A stretch of DNA of 64,000 nt from Limonium bicolor (lineage: Eukaryota > Streptophyta > Magnoliopsida > Caryophyllales > Plumbaginaceae), in contig JAIOTZ010000275.1 in assembly GCA_023374045.1 (NCBI GenBank), positions 1 through 64,000 on the forward strand. The letters are read 5' to 3'. A program made the translations under genes and the position numbers. Positions 60,440 to 64,000 of the stretch are shown piece by piece. Under the pieces are notes generated by a model that saw nothing but the letters and a program-made list of their open reading frames with translations, had not been told where the DNA came from and made no database searches. Positions within the stretch are counted from its first letter, which is position 1. Every line of letters begins with the position of its first letter.

Positions 60440-61071
60440 ATTAAGTGAAACATGAAACCGGGAATGTAGAGAACTTCTTTCAACATGAATTTTCTTCCTG
60501 TTCTAACATCCCAACCATAGTAAATAATTGTGACCTCCCATCAGGTAAGATCACACTCCTTTCATTACTCAGTTTCTACCTAATTTCAAAAAATTCAGGT
60601 ATCCACACATGTGATCTGTAGCGCCTGAATCCAGTATCCACACTCTCTTAACCCAGTGCTAGTTTGTGTGTGTTGCTCATTAGACACAATTTATTAAGCG
60701 TATAACCAACTGTGTTACTAGTAGGCTTCTCATCTTCCATAAGTTCTTTTTCATTCCGCATAGTTATGATCCCCCTTTTCCTTCGAGCAAGGACAGTTTG
60801 CCATCGGTGGAGTTGGTAACAGTCACTCACATGGTGGCTTAATTTTTTACAAGGAGCACACTGTTGCCTTCGAAAGCATTCCTCGTATGTGTGCCATCAT
60901 TTTTTGCAAAAAGAGTAGGTAGTCTTCATCTTCATGTGGTTTCTCGAACCATGAATGAAAAGGGTTACTAATGTCTATATTTGTCGTCTTGTGGAAGCTC
61001 TATTGTTCATCTTTCTGGTCTTTCCTTCGTCGGCCATTGTTAATCGTGTTAAAGCTTCAAATCAGAACCTT
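60440..61071 (-). pseudogene. copia gag zinc knuckle and aspartic protease, decayed
   Basis: Reading on the minus strand from ~60930: cysteine/histidine-rich segments (C-K-K and C-x2-C-K-K-L-S-H-H-V-S-D-C), an acidic linker, then the protease motif W-I-L-D-S-G-A-T-D-H-M-C near 60640, and L-P-D-G-R and L-Y-I-P-G-F in shifted frames. D-S-G/D-T-G is the catalytic aspartate of copia protease. Stops and frame changes mark a pseudogene. Across the solo LTR the next residues restore L-I-S-V, the expected continuation. Confidence 0.8.
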
Positions 61072-61083
61072 GCTCTGATACCA
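61072..61083 (-). promoter_or_regulatory. Primer binding site of the copia element
   Basis: The minus strand reads TGGTATCAGAGC directly adjoining the LTR end. Confidence 0.88.
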
Positions 61084-61407
61084 TGTTTGATTGTTAACTA
61101 CCAAGAAGAATTGGTTTGATGAAGAGAGAGATAAATAAAAAGTGTAGAAGATAAATGTAAACTCAATTTTATTGATCAGGTGCAGGTTTTGGGATTTATT
61201 ATACAACAGGGAAGGGAGAAGATGGAAAATAATCTATGGAATAGAATCAAAGCGATAAAAAGAGGAAGGCTACAAAGACCAAAGAATCAGAACTATAAAA
61301 GAAAGTCAAAGATATTGTTGATCTTCTTAACTAATTTTCCTAAGTCAAAGATATTTGTGATCTTCCTAATTGATTTACGTAACCATTCTGATTGCTAACT
61401 TGGGACA
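61084..61407 (-). repeat. copia 5' LTR (324 bp)
   Basis: On the plus strand TGTTTGATTGTTAAC to GCTAACTTGGGACA; on the minus strand it runs TGTCCCAAG to AATCAAACA and is followed immediately by the initiator tRNA-Met PBS. Its 3' partner is not in the window. Confidence 0.8.
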
Positions 61408-61999
61408 ATTACATCTTGGGTCAAACGTTCTCCTTGCGTGCTCATCGTAGTCCATCATTCATACCCTTTAGAAATAGAGTGGACCACAAGGAATGGAAGT
61501 AAATGCGCCGAATCCAAAAGGAATGAAGTGCTAGACGAAGATTTATAAAATTTTGATCTTATATTAGTTAGTTTATGACCTTATTCTGAACTTTAGTAAT
61601 TAGTGATGGGGAAGGAGGGTTAGGATTGCCCTTTTCCTTTTGTTATTTACTTATTAGTTAAGAGGAATTTATTATTTAAACTCATTTTCTTTTCCATATC
61701 ATTGTTATCCCTCCTCAACAATTCTGTCGATCGACATTACGCTCTACCTTCCCTCTCAACTTCCTCTCTCCGCGCATCCTTCTTTTCTCCCTTTTCTCTC
61801 AACAATTTGAGTATTCAAGTGTTCCGGCTTCGTTGATAGAGTCTGTCAGATCACAAAAGTTGAAGATTCTGAGTTTGGTTGCAAGCATTCGTTCCGGTTT
61901 CTTCACTCCCCATTCTGGTTCCGATCTTCTTTCAATTGATCTAGTGTTCGTCGTTTGAGTGGAGATTCGAGGAGGGCATTTCGTAAAGTCCGTAGAGAT
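61408..61999. other. Intergenic DNA, no gene seen
   Basis: AT-rich, then C/T-rich near 61690-61800, reminiscent of a transcribed leader, but no ORF with a domain. Confidence 0.4.
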
Positions 62000-63831
62000 T
62001 TGTTTTGCTTCGGATGTGAGGTAGATGGTAGATGGATACGGTTGTGTGTATTCACCCACGGGAGTTTCTGGTTATTGTTTCTGTATATGTTTGTTTGATT
62101 CTCTATTTTGTGGTGATTTTGATTTGATTCCGATTTATGTTTTCAATGTGTTAAACCCCATGGGAAGTGTATTCGATTCACGTATTTTGGTATGAAAGAT
62201 TAGGCTTTGATAATGGGGATTTGTAACTTTTGATATGTTCAGGTTCGCCATTGATTTTCTGCAAATCTGCTGTGTCCGGACGGGTGCCTCGGACGTGTGT
62301 ATTTGCTGTGGTTTACGTCGTGTCCGGACTTCCGTTTGGACATGTAAGTCCAGACGGGATACGAGGACGAATTCTGGGTTTGCAGTTCGGCTTGTGCCTG
62401 AACAGGCAAGTCCGGACACAAGTTTGGACACGTGTATACTGCTTTTCAAACTTTGTCCGGGCTTGTAAGTCTGGATAAATGTCCAAACGTCTCTTGATTT
62501 TGAAGCAGGACTTGCGTCAGGACTTGTGACCCGGACGTAAGTCGGGATGTGTGTAAAATCGGCGCCGGCATGCGTCCGGACTTGTAAGTTCGGACACATG
62601 TCCGGACATCCCTCTATTTTTGTGTAACTTCTTCATTTGAGCTCCGTTTTGATTGTCGTTGTGGCGTTGTGTTCCTCTCAGTGTGTACTATCTGTTTCAA
62701 TGTGTTTTGGCATTTTTATGAGTATTTTTGTTTCGAAAGACTTCGTTATGTTTCCAACCTTTGATTTGCTCTGAAAGAGTGTTTGAGCTTCTATGTTCCG
62801 TTTGGCTTTCGTGTTTGCTAGTCGGTATACGACTTATGTTTTGGTAAAGACTTCTGATTCGTTTGATAAGCTTCTGCCTTTGTTCTCTTCTAAGAAAAGC
62901 TTCTGCTCAGTTTTGTAAAGCTTCTATTTTAGGGACCTATATATTAGCTTCTGAGCCTTGAATAGTTGGGTCTGACTATCCCTCAGCATGCTGTGCAGGT
63001 GTTCTTTCTGTTTTGTTCCTTGGGTTCCCTTCTGTTCTGTTCCTCAGGGTCCCTTGGATGTTTAGTGACCGACGGGTCCATAGCGGTCTCAACTGCTTCT
63101 ATGTGAGATCTATGGATCCATAGGGCCATGGTGTTGCCCTTCTGATGTGTCAGCTGGTGTCTAGGGTCTCGACTCTGTTTCCTGAACTACTCTGTCTGTA
63201 TTCTGTTATGTTTATGAATGTGGTTTCTGATTCTGTTCTGTCAGCTTCTGTTTCTGATCTGGTAAGTTATGTTTTGGTAAAGCTTTTGTTCTATCTTCCG
63301 TTATGATTTCAGATTCTGTTTTGTTAAGCTTATATATATATATATTATAGCATATATATATATTATTATATATATATATATATATAGATATATATTATAA
63401 ATGTTTTAAGCATGCCCAGCTGATGAAATCTGCTGCTTACCGAGCTGTGGTTAGCTCACTTCTATTATTATAACTACTTTGCAGGTTCTAGCTTTTGGTT
63501 GGAGTTTATGTATTTTGGTTTCGTTTTTTGTATCTATATAGTTTGCCTAGCCTTCTGGCCCTTTGTATTCTTAGCTTCAGTTTTGTATTAGGCTTCCGCT
63601 TCTGCTTTTGTATTTGGTTTAGCTTTTCAGTTTTGTGTATCTGTTAGTTGGCTTTGAGGCCTGATTATGTATTAGGCTTCTACTTGTAACGTACGCTTTA
63701 GTTGTAATCATTATTTACTCAATAAAAGCTTGTATCTGTTGGTTTCGTCAGAGAGTAGCCATGCGTGTCTTAGGTAGTAAGCACGCGGCATGTAACGGTC
63801 TCAGGACCAGGGTGGTTTTGGGGTCGTTTCA
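62000..63831 (+). repeat. Probable plus-strand LTR, left edge unresolved
   Basis: The right end TGTAACGGTCTCAGG...TTTTGGGGTCGTTTCA, preceded by an AATAAAAGC signal at 63721 and a GCACGCGGCATG segment, has the layout of a chromovirus-type LTR end. An array of GTCCGGAC words lies at 62250-62610 and a TA microsatellite at 63330-63395. I cannot fix the start or find a TSD, and no ORF is credible. Confidence 0.35.
62250..62610. repeat. GTCCGGAC-rich array
   Basis: About ten occurrences of TCCGGAC or one-base variants, often paired as GTCCGGACTTGTAAGTYCGGAC, at 20-60-bp spacing. It is a CpG-rich island in AT-rich DNA. Confidence 0.7.
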
Positions 63832-63933
63832 ATGTCAATAGTCGAATCGGTTCAAAGATATAGATTGACTTAGTAGTAAACCATCATTTAATTTCAAGCT
63901 ATTCTGAGCTAAATTGATATATAGGATGGCTGT

Positions 63934-64000
63934 TGTAACACCCCAATCTAGCCGTTTTAATTGCGTCAAAGTTATAAATTGGTTACCAATTATTAACCCA
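63934..64000 (-). repeat. Start of another TGTAACACCCC-type LTR (partial)
   Basis: TGTAACACCCCAATCTAGCC is the same terminal signature as at 6787, 17181 and 33048; the sequence runs off the window. Confidence 0.45.

Larger units (their letters stand above)
57690..61407 (-). mobile_element. Truncated Ty1/copia element, split by a solo LTR
   Basis: A minus-strand copia copy with its 5' LTR at 61084-61407, the PBS TGGTATCAGAGC (minus strand of 61072-61083) and a decayed gag-protease region to 60440. After the inserted solo LTR (57874-60439) the same reading continues at 57873 into a gag-pre-integrase-like segment. The left part of the element (integrase, RT, RNase H, 3' LTR) is missing. Several stops and frameshifts are present. 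Confidence 0.8.

Overview
The window is nuclear DNA of a flowering plant, most likely a eudicot. It is AT-rich, has an intron-bearing amino acid permease gene with GT-AG splice sites, and is filled with plant-type transposable elements: Ty1/copia, Ty3/gypsy, L1-type LINEs, hAT, PIF and Stowaway-like MITEs, tRNA-type SINEs and a CACTA relic. I cannot name the species. Only one host-type gene is convincing, the 3' part of an amino acid permease at 3163-4447. Almost everything else is a series of nested insertions whose order can be read from target site duplications (TSDs).

Layout. 1-520: 3' end of a copia element. 1333-2992: an element with long inverted arms around a four-copy ~177-bp tandem repeat carrying telomere-like palindromes. 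3163-4447: permease exons. 4799-25263: a three-level nest, with a short Stowaway-like MITE split by a nearly intact LINE (minus strand), itself split inside its reverse transcriptase ORF by a 15.45-kb non-coding LTR element with 5.05-kb LTRs (TSD TTGAC), which resembles a LARD (large retrotransposon derivative). 25311-27412: PIF-like MITE, hAT MITE and SINE. 28131-44510: a ~2-kb non-LTR retroposon with an unrecognised ~240-residue ORF, split by a second LARD-like element (28739-43111) that carries two 4.3-kb LTR arms head to head. 44840-45691: hAT MITE. 49122-56492: an ~838-bp tandem duplication, one copy of which holds a 5.69-kb non-autonomous Athila-like element (TSD TCTGT). 57310-57540: CACTA relic. 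57690-61407: copia relic split by a 2.57-kb Athila-like solo LTR. 62000-64000: further LTR material.

How the parts relate. The non-coding LTR elements keep their cis signals (PBS, polypurine tract, LTR ends) but encode no polyprotein, so they would depend on enzymes from relatives elsewhere. The strongest unexplained pattern is structural. Polypurine tracts of both gypsy lineages are preceded, in element orientation, by perfect or near-perfect hairpins. Their stem sequences differ while the loops stay AGGA or TGGG, and extra copies of the module lie inside the elements. The LTRs also carry GC-rich palindromic minisatellites whose two arms change together.
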